The notes under the pieces were generated by a model. That model was not told the origin of the DNA, did no database searches, and worked only from the letters and a program-made list of their open reading frames with translations. Positions 1 through 9,174 of a DNA stretch of 64,000 nt are shown one piece after another. The stretch comes from Desulfotalea sp. (GTDB lineage Bacteria; Desulfobacterota; Desulfobulbia; Desulfobulbales; Desulfocapsaceae): positions 57,144-121,143 of the forward strand of contig NVXR01000011.1 of NCBI GenBank assembly GCA_002733995.1. Reading direction: 5' to 3'. Numbering within the stretch: position 1 is the stretch's first letter; every line of letters begins with the position of its first letter. The position numbers and the translations under genes are program-made.

Positions 1-1
1 G

Positions 2-292
2 TACCATGAGAATGTGGGTACGTCGGTGTATCGGGGGATTGCACGCTCTATTTGCAATTATCAGCGGTTTGTCACGTTTTGTAAGAGGCAGACTCTTTCT
101 GCGGAACTGGTAAGATCCAAGGCCGGGAAGCTGTTTGTCACATTCCTTGAGGTTGAGTTGCAGCGACTTGCGGGTAATGGCTCCGCTACGGTTATAAATT
201 GTTCTTTTGTAGAATTGAAGGGTTTTGCAGTAAGTTTGGGGATACCCTTCCCCTCTGATTACACCTGTTTTGAAAGGTACTGTTTACCTTGA
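2..292 (+). CDS. Unrecognised protein, probably the 3' end of a longer gene
   Basis: The frame is open from the first bases of the window to a TGA at 290-292, so this is either the C-terminal ~96 residues of a gene beginning outside the window or a short ORF from the GTG at 14. No ribosome binding site supports the GTG. The peptide is basic and moderately hydrophobic with four cysteines and no motif I recognise. It converges on the MazG-like gene and overlaps its last bases by 9 nt. No function is proposed. Confidence 0.35.
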   Translation, partial: YHENVGTSVYRGIARSICNYQRFVTFCKRQTLSAELVRSKAGKLFVTFLEVELQRLAGNGSATVINCSFVELKGFAVSLGIPFPSDYTCFERYCLP

Positions 293-628
293 TGTCAAGG
301 GTATCTCTCCATGCCTCACGCACTTTTCTGGGAGAGGGTATTTGAGGGCATTTTTGACTATTTTTTTGCGAGCAGCTGTGATTGGATCGAGGTCATAGGC
401 TGCAGCCAGTGTGGTGAGATATATCATGATATCTCCTATCTCCTCCTCAAGATGAGTCAGGTCTTCAGCTTTCAGGTCACTACTTTCTTTAGGTGTTAGC
501 CACTGAAAAATTTCCACTAACTCCGAGGTTTCAACACTGAGAGCCATTGCCAGGTTTTTGGGGTTATGATGTTGTTCCCAAGCTCTCGCTCTTATAAAAT
601 CTTTGATTTCTTGTTGTAAATTTTGCAT
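284..628 (-). CDS. MazG-like nucleotide pyrophosphohydrolase
   Basis: A 114-residue all-alpha NTP pyrophosphohydrolase of the MazG/RS21-C6 type, which hydrolyses (d)NTPs to (d)NMP and pyrophosphate as cytosolic nucleotide-pool housekeeping. Visible features are an N-terminal helix (LQQEIKDFIRARAWEQHHNP), the first acidic cluster in ALSVETSELVEIFQWL, and the second in LEEEIGDIMIYL; together these give the E-x-x-E plus E-x-x-D magnesium-binding arrangement of the family. The frame is open to 673, but the ATG at 626-628 has GAGGT five bases upstream and starts just before the conserved first helix, so I chose it. Length fits single-domain members. The in vivo substrate cannot be told from sequence. 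Confidence 0.85.
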   Translation of the reverse strand: MQNLQQEIKDFIRARAWEQHHNPKNLAMALSVETSELVEIFQWLTPKESSDLKAEDLTHLEEEIGDIMIYLTTLAAAYDLDPITAARKKIVKNALKYPLPEKCVRHGEIPLTSR

Positions 629-954
629 AGTTACCTCATTGTAATGGTATTTGTTTTTCGGTTCTGTTATCACTAGGGGCGTGTTGGGGGATAGCTATTT
701 CTCTTACAGTAAACTTTTTATTAAAAATAAAAACAGCCATACCTGCGATATTGAAGTTACGCCCCGTTTGTTGGTGTGGGAGCGTAATACATATCTAAAT
801 ATATAACGACTTATCGGTTGTGGTGTCGCGGACGGGACCTGGAATTTTTACTGTCCTTGTGGGGCATCAGCAATGATGGCGTTGTGCATAGTTTCCGGCC
901 TTTCGTTGTAGTTTTTTGGCAGCAGCTCGACATACTATATTATTAATGACGATT

Positions 955-3135
955 ATGAAAAATAATAAAATTTTCTCTTTGCTCGCTTTCGTGGTTCTTC
1001 TGTTTCTTAGCTCTTCCATTTCTTTAGCTGCTCTTCATCCAAGCCAGGAAATAGATCGTAAAAGAAACCGTCTCATTGGCTACATTCTAAGTAAAAAACT
1101 TCCCCAACTTCATTTTAGCGATAAACAGCTAGATGACGAACTGTCAAAAGCTGCCTTTCATTTGTACATCAAACAGTTGGATTTTCAGAAACGCTTTCTC
1201 CTTGCAGAAGATGTGACTCAGTTGAAGGCCTTTGCGCCGTACATTGATAACAATCTTGCGAGGGGACATATCTCACTTCCGGATACGGGCTACGACATTC
1301 TCTATGACAAGATAAATATCGTAGAAGATATCGTGGCGAAGATGCTGGTGGATGAGACCGTCAACATTGGCAAAGGTGCTGGCGGGGAGATTCTCGTAGG
1401 TTCATTTAATCTTTCAAAGAAAGACAGCTACGAAACGGACCCGGATGAAATTAACTTTGTTAAGGATATCGATGGGCTGCGTGATCGCTGGCGGAAAATT
1501 CTGAAGATGCAGCTCATTGTTCAGTATTTTGAGTTGAAAACTGAGCAAGATAAGGCGCTTGGGGAAAATACCAATCAGGAAAAGAAAATCTCTAAGGACG
1601 ATGTCCCCCTATGGAAAGAGTCGCTGGCAAAAATACGTAAAAGAAACAGCAACTTTTTCCAAAGGTTGCATCAGGAAACTTTACAAGACCATTATGACCG
1701 ATATTTTAACTGTATAACCAGGGCTTTTGGACCACACACAAATTATATCCCACCTGCGAGTAAAGAGCAGTTTGATATAAATATGCGTGGAAGTCTGGAG
1801 GGGATCGGTGCTTTACTGCGAGAAGATGATGGCCTCATAAAGGTTGTGCGGATCATTCCAGGAAGCGCCTCGGCAATACAGGGGAGCCTTGAGGCCGAAG
1901 ATGTTATTTATGCGGTGGCCCAGGAAGGTGAGGAACCTGTTGATATTACGGATATGCGCTTGCGGGATGCTGTGCGTATTATTCGTGGACCAAAGGGTGA
2001 AGCCGTTACCTTAACTGTAAAAAAGGCAGATGGATCTAAGGAGAATATCAGGATTGTCCGAGACGTGGTGCAGATCGAAGAGACCTTTGTGAAGGGAACT
2101 GTGATCGAATCTGAGGATGGGAGAAAAACCGGTTATATCTTCATCCCAAGTTTTTATAGGGATTTTGAGAGTAGTAGGAATGGTGGGACGGGTCGCAATT
2201 CGACGGATGACACGAGGGCCGAGATTGATAAATTAAAAAGCCAGTCTGTTGATGGTATTATCTTGGATCTTCGAGATGATGGTGGCGGAGCCCTCATTGA
2301 TGCTGTGGACATAACTGGACTTTTTATTAAAGCAGGTCCCGTTGTTCAGGTTAAAAATAGCTTTGGTCGCAGTCATGTTCTTGAGGCTCCCTACAGTGAT
2401 GTTGAGTTTGATGGACCATTGGTTGTTCTAGTAAACCAGTTTTCTGCATCGGCCTCTGAAATTGTAGCCGCCGCTCTGCAGGATTATCAAAGGGCAGTTA
2501 TTGTCGGAAGTAAACACACCCATGGTAAGGGTACGGTGCAGACGATTGTTGACCTTAATAAAAATATTCCCTTGTTGCAGTTAAAGAAATATGACGATCT
2601 TGGTGTTTTGAAGGTAATGATCCAGAAGTTTTACCGGGTGACTGGTGGTTCTACTCAATATAAAGGTGTAGAGCCAGATATTGTACTGCCCAACCTTTCC
2701 GCACATATCAAATCAGGGGAGCGCTATCTCGATTATTCACTGCCATGGGATTCTATTGATCCTGTTGAATACACCCCTGCCGTTGGACATTTACCGAATA
2801 TTTCTTTGCTCAGAGAGAGAAGTTTGAAGCGGGCAGCCGCCGATGAGGGTTTGCAAATCATACAAGAAGAATCCGAGAAGGCTCTTGCAAGAAGCAAGGA
2901 TACAATCTTAACGATTCAGTTCGATGACATGTTACAAAAAAGGATTGAGGTCGAACAGGCAAGAGAGAAAGTGGCCGCCCATTACAGTAAATTTCAAGAT
3001 ATTGAAGGAAAAAATAAATTAGACGATGGCGTTGACGTCAAACGGGACAGCAAAAAGAAATGGTTAGAAGAGGTTAATAACGATCCATATATACGAGAAG
3101 CTGTCAATATTATTGCCGATATAATCAAATTGTAA
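955..3135 (+). CDS. prc: C-terminal (tail-specific) processing protease, S41 family
   Basis: A 726-residue periplasmic serine protease of the Prc/Tsp group, which degrades or trims proteins bearing exposed non-polar C-termini. Counting from the ATG at 955, residues 1-25 form a signal peptide (hydrophobic core LLAFVVLLFLSS, cleavage after SLA). A long N-terminal helical domain follows, then a PDZ domain at about 277-370 and the S41 catalytic domain. The Ser/Lys dyad lies in FSASASE (Ser ~499) and HGKGTVQ (Lys ~525), 26 residues apart against 25 in E. coli. The C-terminal extension matches the DUF3340 region, and total length is close to E. coli Prc (~680). An upstream ATG at 946 and a TTG at 916 are also in frame. 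No start has a good Shine-Dalgarno sequence; 955 gives the best signal peptide. Confidence 0.9.
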   Translation: MKNNKIFSLLAFVVLLFLSSSISLAALHPSQEIDRKRNRLIGYILSKKLPQLHFSDKQLDDELSKAAFHLYIKQLDFQKRFLLAEDVTQLKAFAPYIDNNLARGHISLPDTGYDILYDKINIVEDIVAKMLVDETVNIGKGAGGEILVGSFNLSKKDSYETDPDEINFVKDIDGLRDRWRKILKMQLIVQYFELKTEQDKALGENTNQEKKISKDDVPLWKESLAKIRKRNSNFFQRLHQETLQDHYDRYFNCITRAFGPHTNYIPPASKEQFDINMRGSLEGIGALLREDDGLIKVVRIIPGSASAIQGSLEAEDVIYAVAQEGEEPVDITDMRLRDAVRIIRGPKGEAVTLTVKKADGSKENIRIVRDVVQIEETFVKGTVIESEDGRKTGYIFIPSFYRDFESSRNGGTGRNSTDDTRAEIDKLKSQSVDGIILDLRDDGGGALIDAVDITGLFIKAGPVVQVKNSFGRSHVLEAPYSDVEFDGPLVVLVNQFSASASEIVAAALQDYQRAVIVGSKHTHGKGTVQTIVDLNKNIPLLQLKKYDDLGVLKVMIQKFYRVTGGSTQYKGVEPDIVLPNLSAHIKSGERYLDYSLPWDSIDPVEYTPAVGHLPNISLLRERSLKRAAADEGLQIIQEESEKALARSKDTILTIQFDDMLQKRIEVEQAREKVAAHYSKFQDIEGKNKLDDGVDVKRDSKKKWLEEVNNDPYIREAVNIIADIIKL

Positions 3136-3209
3136 AAGTGTCTGGAAAGCCTAACTTTACAGAGAGTTAGGCGAAATGTGCACAAAAAATCTACTTGAAA
3201 AAGAGATGG

Positions 3210-3261
3210 AAAGGTGCTAGAAATGCCACTTGTGAACCGTCGTTCAGTTGCGCCTTTTTTT
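3210..3261 (+). terminator. Probable rho-independent terminator after prc
   Basis: Arm AAAGGTGC (3210-3217) pairs, with one G-U, with GCGCCTTT (3250-3257), and a run of seven T follows at 3255-3261. The ~32-nt loop is long, which weakens the call. A second hairpin without a T-run (GCCTAACT/AGTTAGGC, 3149-3172) lies closer to the prc stop codon. Confidence 0.45.
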
Positions 3262-3309
3262 AAGAATGGGTGCTAAATAAATAATATTGACTGGGAAGGT
3301 GGGGGTAGT

Positions 3310-3852
3310 ATGGATCTTGCAGAAGGTTTTAGAAACCATAGAGAAAAAATTATCAACAAGTGGGTAGAGTATACACTGTCTACCTATGGTGCATCCAGCT
3401 TTTTTATTAAAGAGAGGGATAAATTCGCGAACCCTGTGGGTGGCAATGTGCGCGAGGCGCTAGGACAGATGTTTCGTCTCCTCGAAAAAGGAGCAGACAG
3501 CAAAGAGCACCAACCCTATCTCGACCAGATTATAAGTATTCGTTCCGTCCAGGAGTTTACACCTGCTCAAGCTGTTGCGCCGCTCAATGCGGTTAAACAT
3601 ATAACCCGAGAAGTCTTTTTAGCGGATAAAGAGAGAGAGCATTTAGCTGCAGAACTCTATGACTTTGAGTTTGCGGTTGATCTCCTTGTTCTGGCCGCAT
3701 TTGATACCTATATGCAGTTTCGTGAACGTATTTACAAGGTTCGAATCAAAGAAATAAAATCTGGTAGTCATATATTAACAGACAGCAAGTGCCCATCGAA
3801 ACTGGTGTCTGGAAAAGATATTCAGGATTTAACAAAGGTAAACGGTAATTAA
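3310..3852 (+). CDS. RsbRD N-terminal domain protein upstream of dsrM
   Basis: A 180-residue soluble helical protein resembling the RsbRD N-terminal domain (RsbT co-antagonist family), a globin-like sensory fold. Such genes are commonly found directly upstream of dsrMKJOP in sulfate-reducing deltaproteobacteria, which is the arrangement here; dsrM starts 75 bp downstream on the same strand. The start ATG at 3310 is preceded by a G-rich ribosome binding site. The family resemblance covers residues ~5-145; the lysine- and serine-rich tail is not conserved. There is no STAS domain, so this is not a complete RsbR regulator. A sensory or regulatory role towards the Dsr complex is inferred from position only. 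Confidence 0.7.
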   Translation: MDLAEGFRNHREKIINKWVEYTLSTYGASSFFIKERDKFANPVGGNVREALGQMFRLLEKGADSKEHQPYLDQIISIRSVQEFTPAQAVAPLNAVKHITREVFLADKEREHLAAELYDFEFAVDLLVLAAFDTYMQFRERIYKVRIKEIKSGSHILTDSKCPSKLVSGKDIQDLTKVNGN

Positions 3853-3927
3853 CTGGTCGCTGTGCATCTGCGTGTTGTTGCGTGCTTGTGCGGTTTCCAA
3901 AACAGTTCAACTGAAGCGAGGTAAGAA

Positions 3928-4950
3928 ATGAAGTACGCCTTCTCATTCCTGGCAGTCATAGCGTTGGTATTGATTGCTTGGCTCGGATCACAGATACCGG
4001 GGATGCCCTACTTGTTTGGTGTGGCACTGCCGTATCTGGCCCTGATGATCTTTCTTGGTGGCTTTGTCTATAGAGTGGTGCATTGGGCGAAAACCCCTGT
4101 TCCATTTTCAATTCAGACAACGTGTGGCCAAGGAAAATCATTAGATTTTATCAAGCATAGTAAGCTTGAAGCTCCTAATACAACTGCAGAGGTTGTTGCA
4201 AGGATGTTTCTTGAAATTGTGTGCTTTCGTTCACTTTTCAGAAACACTAAGTCAGAGATCCATGATGGTCCGCATATTACCTATGAGTCCTCTAAGTGGC
4301 TTTGGGTTTTTTCTCTGATTTTTCACTACTCTTTTCTAGTGGTCGTTATCAGACATCTGAGACTCTTTCTCGATCCTGTCCCTGCTTGTATTGGTTGGAT
4401 TGAATATCTCGATGGACTGTTTCAGGTTGGTGCTCCTACCTGGTACATGACCGATATCGGTCTACTAGCAGGTGTTGCGTTATTGTTTGGTCGTCGTTTG
4501 ATCACTCGTCACGTACGTTTTATCTCGCTTGTAAATGATTATTTCCCATTGGTTTTGATTTTTACTATTGCCCTGACCGGTATCCTGATGCGTTACTTCC
4601 TGCGCACCGATATCGATATTGTTAATGTGAAGCAACTGACCGTTGGACTTGCCACTTTTTCTCCTGTTATTGGTGCTGAGATTGGTTCAATCTTCTACAT
4701 CCATATTTTTCTTGTATGTATCCTGCTTGCGTATTTCCCATTTAGCAAGTTGATGCATTCGGGTGGCGTTTTCATGAGTCCTACCCGGAATATGAAAAAT
4801 AACACCCGTGCAGTACGTCACATAAATCCATGGAATCCACGTATCCTGCCTCATTCTTATGCTGGTTACGAAGATGACTTCCGTGAGTATATGGTAGAGG
4901 CTGGTCTTCCTGTTGAAAAGGAGTTACCTCCTAAGAAGGATGAAGAGTAA
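3928..4950 (+). CDS. dsrM: DsrM, cytochrome b subunit of the DsrMKJOP complex
   Basis: A 340-residue membrane protein, the NarI-like di-heme b subunit of the DsrMKJOP complex, which exchanges electrons between the menaquinone pool and the DsrC trisulfide cycle in dissimilatory sulfite reduction. Hydrophobic segments lie at about residues 1-20, 28-48, 127-150, 180-197, 208-228 and 252-272. Histidines in the membrane helices (for example FHYSFLVVVIRHLR and IFYIHIFLVCILL) are the likely heme ligands. The start ATG has GAGGTAA 5 nt upstream. First gene of a tight operon, with dsrK 40 bp downstream. The C-terminal tail is charged and cytoplasmic. Confidence 0.95.
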   Translation: MKYAFSFLAVIALVLIAWLGSQIPGMPYLFGVALPYLALMIFLGGFVYRVVHWAKTPVPFSIQTTCGQGKSLDFIKHSKLEAPNTTAEVVARMFLEIVCFRSLFRNTKSEIHDGPHITYESSKWLWVFSLIFHYSFLVVVIRHLRLFLDPVPACIGWIEYLDGLFQVGAPTWYMTDIGLLAGVALLFGRRLITRHVRFISLVNDYFPLVLIFTIALTGILMRYFLRTDIDIVNVKQLTVGLATFSPVIGAEIGSIFYIHIFLVCILLAYFPFSKLMHSGGVFMSPTRNMKNNTRAVRHINPWNPRILPHSYAGYEDDFREYMVEAGLPVEKELPPKKDEE

Positions 4951-4990
4951 TAAGATTGACCCAAAACTAGCTTAAGAGGATTAGATAACG

Positions 4991-6622
4991 ATGTCAGTTC
5001 CTAAATTAGAACAATTATCGAAAAGCGTTGTACAGGGACCTACCTTGGCAACAGGAGCGATACCTACCATGGATTGGATGGATATCCCGGTGGTATTTAA
5101 GCCCGGGAATTATGCCTACCCTGCCAAAAAGGAAAAAGTTGAATACCTCGACTCTCTGAGTGGTTTGAGCTTTCCTAATGCCCGTGAATGGAGTCCAGAA
5201 GATGATGACTGGAAGCTTCCCGAGGACTGGAAAGATATAATCATTAAGGGTTTGTCAGATCGACTTGATAAGTTCCGTTCCCTGAAAATCTTTATGGATT
5301 GCTGTGTCCGTTGTGGTGCTTGTGCAGATAAGTGTCATTTCTTTCTCGGTACAGGTGACCCTAAAAATATGCCAGTGCTTCGCGCTGAACTGCTTAGATC
5401 CGTTTACCGCAATGAGTTTACCCTGGCTGGTAAAATACTCGGTAAGATGGCAGGTGCCAGAGAGATGACTGTCTCGGTATTGAAAGAATGGTTCATGTAT
5501 TCTTATCAATGTACCGAATGTCGTCGCTGCTCTGTTTTCTGTCCTTACGGGATTGATACTGCCGAAATTACCATGATGTTGCGCGAACTGTTGCATCTCG
5601 TGGGTGTTGGTATCAACTGGATTTTAGAGCCTGTTTCTAACTCCAACCGTACCGGTAACCATATGGGACTTCAGCCCCATACCTTCAAAGACAATGTCGA
5701 GTTTTTGGTTGATGATGTTGAGGGTTTGACCGGTATTCGTCCCAACGTCAGCTTTAACCGTAAAGGCGCTGAGATTCTTTTCGTCACACCTTCTGCCGAC
5801 GTTTTTGCTGAGCCGGGTTTGTATACCGCTATGGGTTATATGATCCTGTTTGATGCCATTGGTCTTGATTACACCTGGTCCACCTACGCATCTGAGGGTG
5901 GTAACTTTGGTTTGTTCACCAACAACGAAACCATGAAAAAACTGAACGCTAAAATGTACGCTGAAGCTGAGCGTCTTGGTGTTAAGTATATCATTGGTGG
6001 TGAGTGTGGGCATATGTGGCGTGTTGTCCATCAGTATATGGATAGCATGAACGGGCCTGCGGATTTCCTTGAAGTGCCTGTTTCACCAATCACTGGAACA
6101 GTGTTTGAGAATACAGCCTCTACCAAAATGGTTCATATTAGTGAGTTTACTGCTGATTTGATCAAACATGGTAAGCTTAAGTTTGATAAAAGCCGTAACA
6201 GTCATGTTAAAGCTACATGGCATGACTCCTGTAACACTGCGAGGGCAATGGGGCTTATCGAAGAGCCTCGTTACATTCTGGATCATGTTGTTGATTGGGT
6301 TGAAATGCCTGAGAACACGATTCGCGAGCAGACCTTCTGTTGTGGTTCTGGAACCGGGCTTAATACCGACGAAATCATGGAATTGAGAATGCGGGCAGGT
6401 TTGCCTCGTGCCAATGCAGTTAAGTATGTACACGATAAACATCTCGTTAATATGCTGGCCTGTGTTTGTGCGATTGATAGGGCGACTCTTACCTCTCTCA
6501 TGAATTACTGGAACCCTGGTGTAGAAGTTTGTGGTCTTACTGAGCTTGTTGCGAATGCACTTGTTCGAGAAGGTGAGAACCGACCTGAACTGCCAGAAGG
6601 TCTCCGTACCATGCTTTTCTAA
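4991..6622 (+). CDS. dsrK: DsrK, HdrD-like iron-sulfur subunit of DsrMKJOP
   Basis: The 543-residue cytoplasmic catalytic subunit of DsrMKJOP, related to heterodisulfide reductase HdrD, and thought to act on the DsrC cysteines. Two classical [4Fe-4S] motifs are visible: CCVRCGACADKC (from ~104) and CTECRRCSVFC (from ~174). The C-terminal half carries two CCG-type segments, GGECGH and HDSCNTARAMG with FCCGSGTG (Cys450-451), for the non-cubane catalytic cluster. The ATG follows AAGAGGAT. Together with DsrM this forms the HdrED-like core. Length and motif order are as expected for the family and nothing is truncated. Confidence 0.96.
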   Translation: MSVPKLEQLSKSVVQGPTLATGAIPTMDWMDIPVVFKPGNYAYPAKKEKVEYLDSLSGLSFPNAREWSPEDDDWKLPEDWKDIIIKGLSDRLDKFRSLKIFMDCCVRCGACADKCHFFLGTGDPKNMPVLRAELLRSVYRNEFTLAGKILGKMAGAREMTVSVLKEWFMYSYQCTECRRCSVFCPYGIDTAEITMMLRELLHLVGVGINWILEPVSNSNRTGNHMGLQPHTFKDNVEFLVDDVEGLTGIRPNVSFNRKGAEILFVTPSADVFAEPGLYTAMGYMILFDAIGLDYTWSTYASEGGNFGLFTNNETMKKLNAKMYAEAERLGVKYIIGGECGHMWRVVHQYMDSMNGPADFLEVPVSPITGTVFENTASTKMVHISEFTADLIKHGKLKFDKSRNSHVKATWHDSCNTARAMGLIEEPRYILDHVVDWVEMPENTIREQTFCCGSGTGLNTDEIMELRMRAGLPRANAVKYVHDKHLVNMLACVCAIDRATLTSLMNYWNPGVEVCGLTELVANALVREGENRPELPEGLRTMLF

Positions 6623-6650
6623 ATCCTGAACAGAACATAGGAGTTAAGTA

Positions 6651-7052
6651 ATGTACAATAAAGGAACAATAATACCGGGACTGGCAATATTTGTCCTGAT
6701 AGTGACGTCTCCGCTCTGGCTTAATGCGTTCATGACTGGAAGCACAGTACCGAAGGTCGAGTTGCCGCCAGGTGGGGAAACAAAATGTATCGCATCTGCT
6801 ACAGTAATGCGATCAAGTCACATGCAAATACTCAACGAGTGGCGTGATGATGTACTTCGTGATGCCAATCGTATTGCGGTAACTGTAGACGGTAAAGAGT
6901 ATCGTAAAGGTTTGCAGATGGCGTGTATGGAGTGTCACACTAATAAAGAAAAATTCTGTGACGCATGCCACGAGTATGTATCTGTTAAGCCGTATTGTTG
7001 GGATTGCCATTTGAGCCCAACTCTCGCTGCGACAAAGAAGGAGACACTCTAA
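6651..7052 (+). CDS. dsrJ: DsrJ, periplasmic triheme cytochrome c
   Basis: A 133-residue periplasmic triheme cytochrome c anchored by one N-terminal helix (residues ~7-27). Three CXXCH motifs are present: CMECH (Cys92), CDACH (Cys103) and CWDCH (Cys116). A non-heme-motif cysteine occurs at position 46 (ETKCIA); a cysteine in this region has been proposed as the unusual distal heme ligand in DsrJ from a purple sulfur bacterium. AGGAG lies 7 nt before the ATG. The stop codon overlaps the dsrO start (TAATG), indicating translational coupling. The electron partner of DsrJ is not revealed by the sequence. Confidence 0.95.
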   Translation: MYNKGTIIPGLAIFVLIVTSPLWLNAFMTGSTVPKVELPPGGETKCIASATVMRSSHMQILNEWRDDVLRDANRIAVTVDGKEYRKGLQMACMECHTNKEKFCDACHEYVSVKPYCWDCHLSPTLAATKKETL

Positions 7053-7876
7053 TGGATAAGCAAAGAAGAAAATTTCTGAAAGTTGCGGGGGCTACTGCTC
7101 TTGCAGGGATCAGTGCTCCTGCTGTTGTCAAATTGACTGCAAGCGATGCTCTCGCCTCGTCAGAACATGCTGCACCAGCCGCGGATGCCCATGAAGGTGC
7201 AAACGGACACGGAGACGCGCCTAAGGGTATTCGTCTTGGTCTTGTCATCGACATGCGTAAGTTGTACGGCAAGCCAGAGCTTCTCGACAAAGCGGTAGCT
7301 GCATGTAATAAGGCCCATAATATTCCTCATTTTGACAACAAGAAAGATGAGATTAAGTGGATTTGGAAGGCTCCTTTTGAGAATGTATTTCCAGAACATT
7401 CACAATATCATCCAGCTGATACTGCAAAGGACAACGACTTCCTCGTTCTCTGCAATCATTGTGATGAGCCACCATGCGTAAGGGTCTGCCCTACCAAAGC
7501 AACGTTTAAGATTGAAGCCAATGGTATTATAGCCATGGATTATCATCGTTGTATTGGTTGTCGTTTTTGCATGATGGGTTGTCCTTACGGTGCAAGGAGT
7601 TTCAACTGGTTTGATCCACGTCCCCACGTTAAAGAGTTTAATCCAGAATTTCCTACTCGTATGCGTGGTGTTGTTGAGAAGTGTAACTTCTGCGGTGAAC
7701 GTCTTGCAAAAGGACTTGAGCCTGCATGTGTTGAAGCTGTAAAGGAAGACGAGGCAATTACTTTTGGCGATTTGAATGACCCTGAATCCGAGATTCGCAA
7801 GGTACTCGCCGAGAACACTACAATCCAACGGAAGCCATCGCTTGGAACTAAACCTTCAGTCTTTTATATAGTGTGA
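7052..7876 (+). CDS. dsrO: DsrO, Tat-exported periplasmic ferredoxin-like subunit
   Basis: A 274-residue periplasmic iron-sulfur subunit pairing with DsrP. It begins at the ATG at 7052 (overlapping the dsrJ stop, with AAGGAG upstream), giving a twin-arginine signal (RRKFLK, residues 5-10, then a hydrophobic stretch through [10 protein letters not shown]). Ferredoxin-type cysteine motifs include [24 protein letters not shown] and [11 protein letters not shown]...C, as in the NrfC/HybA family. The frame stays open upstream to 6995, but that would bury the Tat signal and overlap dsrJ in full. It relays electrons across the periplasmic face to or from DsrP and DsrJ. Confidence 0.95.
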   Translation: MDKQRRKFLKVAGATALAGISAPAVVKLTASDALASSEHAAPAADAHEGANGHGDAPKGIRLGLVIDMRKLYGKPELLDKAVAACNKAHNIPHFDNKKDEIKWIWKAPFENVFPEHSQYHPADTAKDNDFLVLCNHCDEPPCVRVCPTKATFKIEANGIIAMDYHRCIGCRFCMMGCPYGARSFNWFDPRPHVKEFNPEFPTRMRGVVEKCNFCGERLAKGLEPACVEAVKEDEAITFGDLNDPESEIRKVLAENTTIQRKPSLGTKPSVFYIV

Positions 7877-7883
7877 GGGAGTC

Positions 7884-9059
7884 ATGATTGAAAAAGTATT
7901 AAAAGGAAACTCGAAATACTGGATGTGGCTCGCCTTTTTGAGTGCATTCATAGCGGTCGGTGCGATTTGTTACCTGAGACAGTTTATCATTGGTATGGGA
8001 CTGACCGGTATGGGAAGGGATCTGTCTTGGGGGCTTTATATCTCTCAATTCACCTTTTTGGTCGGAGTTGCAGCTGGTGGTTTGATGCTGGTTCTTCCGT
8101 ATTACATCCATAATTATAAGGTGTTTGGTCGACTTACTATCCTAGGTGAGTTCTTGGCAATTGCTGCGATCATTATGTGTCTAATGTTCATTATGGCGGA
8201 TATTGGTCAGCCATTACGTGGTCTGAACATGATGTTGCATCCTACACCTAACTCAATGTTATTTTGGGATATGATGGTTCTGCTCGGTTACCTCGGGCTC
8301 AACATAATTTGTGCATGGGTTATCCTCACTGCAGAACGTAAACAGGTAAAACCACCAAAGTGGGTTTATATCTTTGTTTATGCATCAATTCCATTCGCAG
8401 TTTCTATTCATACCGTAACTGCAATGCTCTATTGTGGTCTGCCCGGTCGTCATTTTTGGCTGAGTGCAATCACCGCACCACGTTTTCTTGCCTCCGCTTT
8501 TGCGGCGGGACCTGCTCTTATTATAATTGCATGTCTTATCATGAAACGTGTAGCAAATTTTGATGCTGGTAAAGAAGCTATCAAGAAATTGACCACAATC
8601 ATAATGTATGCTGCTTTAGTTAATGCATTCTTTGTTGGCCTTGAATTCTTTGTTGGCTTTTACTCAAATGTTCCCGGACATAAGCATGCTCTTCAATACC
8701 TGTTCTTTGGTCTTGAGCATCATGGGATACTCTATAATAACCTCGTACCATTCATGTGGACTTCGGTCTTCCTCTGCTTCGGTGGTCTAGCCCTCTTTGC
8801 CTACATGAAAATCACTAAAGTTTATAATGAACTTTTGATTGGAATTGGTTGTGCTGGAATCTTTATAGCTCTGTGGCTTGATAAGGGACTTGGTTTTGTT
8901 ATGGGTGGTCTTGTTGTGAGTCCGCTTGACGAAATAGTTGAGTATGTTCCGACTGCAAACGAGATTGGTATCACCTTGGGGATTTGGGCAACTGGAATTC
9001 TTCTGGTTACTCTTTTGTTCAAAATTGCAGTAGATGTAGAGCATGAGGTAGAAGCATAG
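7884..9059 (+). CDS. dsrP: DsrP, NrfD-type membrane quinone-interacting subunit
   Basis: A 391-residue polytopic membrane protein of the NrfD/PsrC family with about ten predicted helices. With DsrO it forms the periplasm-facing quinone-reactive module of DsrMKJOP. Characteristic features include the first helix (SKYWMWLAFLSAFIAVGAI), the segment GLYISQFTFLVGVAAGGLML, and GLPGRHFWLSAITAPRFLAS. The start ATG lies 8 nt after the dsrO stop, with GAGGGAG upstream. The operon ends here with a strong terminator 30 bp downstream, so dsrMKJOP is complete and standalone; dsrAB and dsrC are not in this window. Confidence 0.95.
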   Translation: MIEKVLKGNSKYWMWLAFLSAFIAVGAICYLRQFIIGMGLTGMGRDLSWGLYISQFTFLVGVAAGGLMLVLPYYIHNYKVFGRLTILGEFLAIAAIIMCLMFIMADIGQPLRGLNMMLHPTPNSMLFWDMMVLLGYLGLNIICAWVILTAERKQVKPPKWVYIFVYASIPFAVSIHTVTAMLYCGLPGRHFWLSAITAPRFLASAFAAGPALIIIACLIMKRVANFDAGKEAIKKLTTIIMYAALVNAFFVGLEFFVGFYSNVPGHKHALQYLFFGLEHHGILYNNLVPFMWTSVFLCFGGLALFAYMKITKVYNELLIGIGCAGIFIALWLDKGLGFVMGGLVVSPLDEIVEYVPTANEIGITLGIWATGILLVTLLFKIAVDVEHEVEA

Positions 9060-9090
9060 TACGCGTTATTGATTGATACCTTGTATTTTA

Positions 9091-9124
9091 AAAGCCTCCG
9101 ACTTGTCGGGGGCTTTTTTTTTTG
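9091..9124 (+). terminator. Rho-independent terminator of the dsr operon
   Basis: Arms AAAGCCTCCGAC (9091-9102) and GTCGGGGGCTTT (9105-9116, one mismatch) are separated by only two bases and followed by an unbroken T-run to 9123. It ends the dsrMKJOP transcript. Confidence 0.9.
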
Positions 9125-9174
9125 TTAAAAATAGTAACTCGTATTTCTTTTACTCTTGTTAACCCTGTTGAGCC

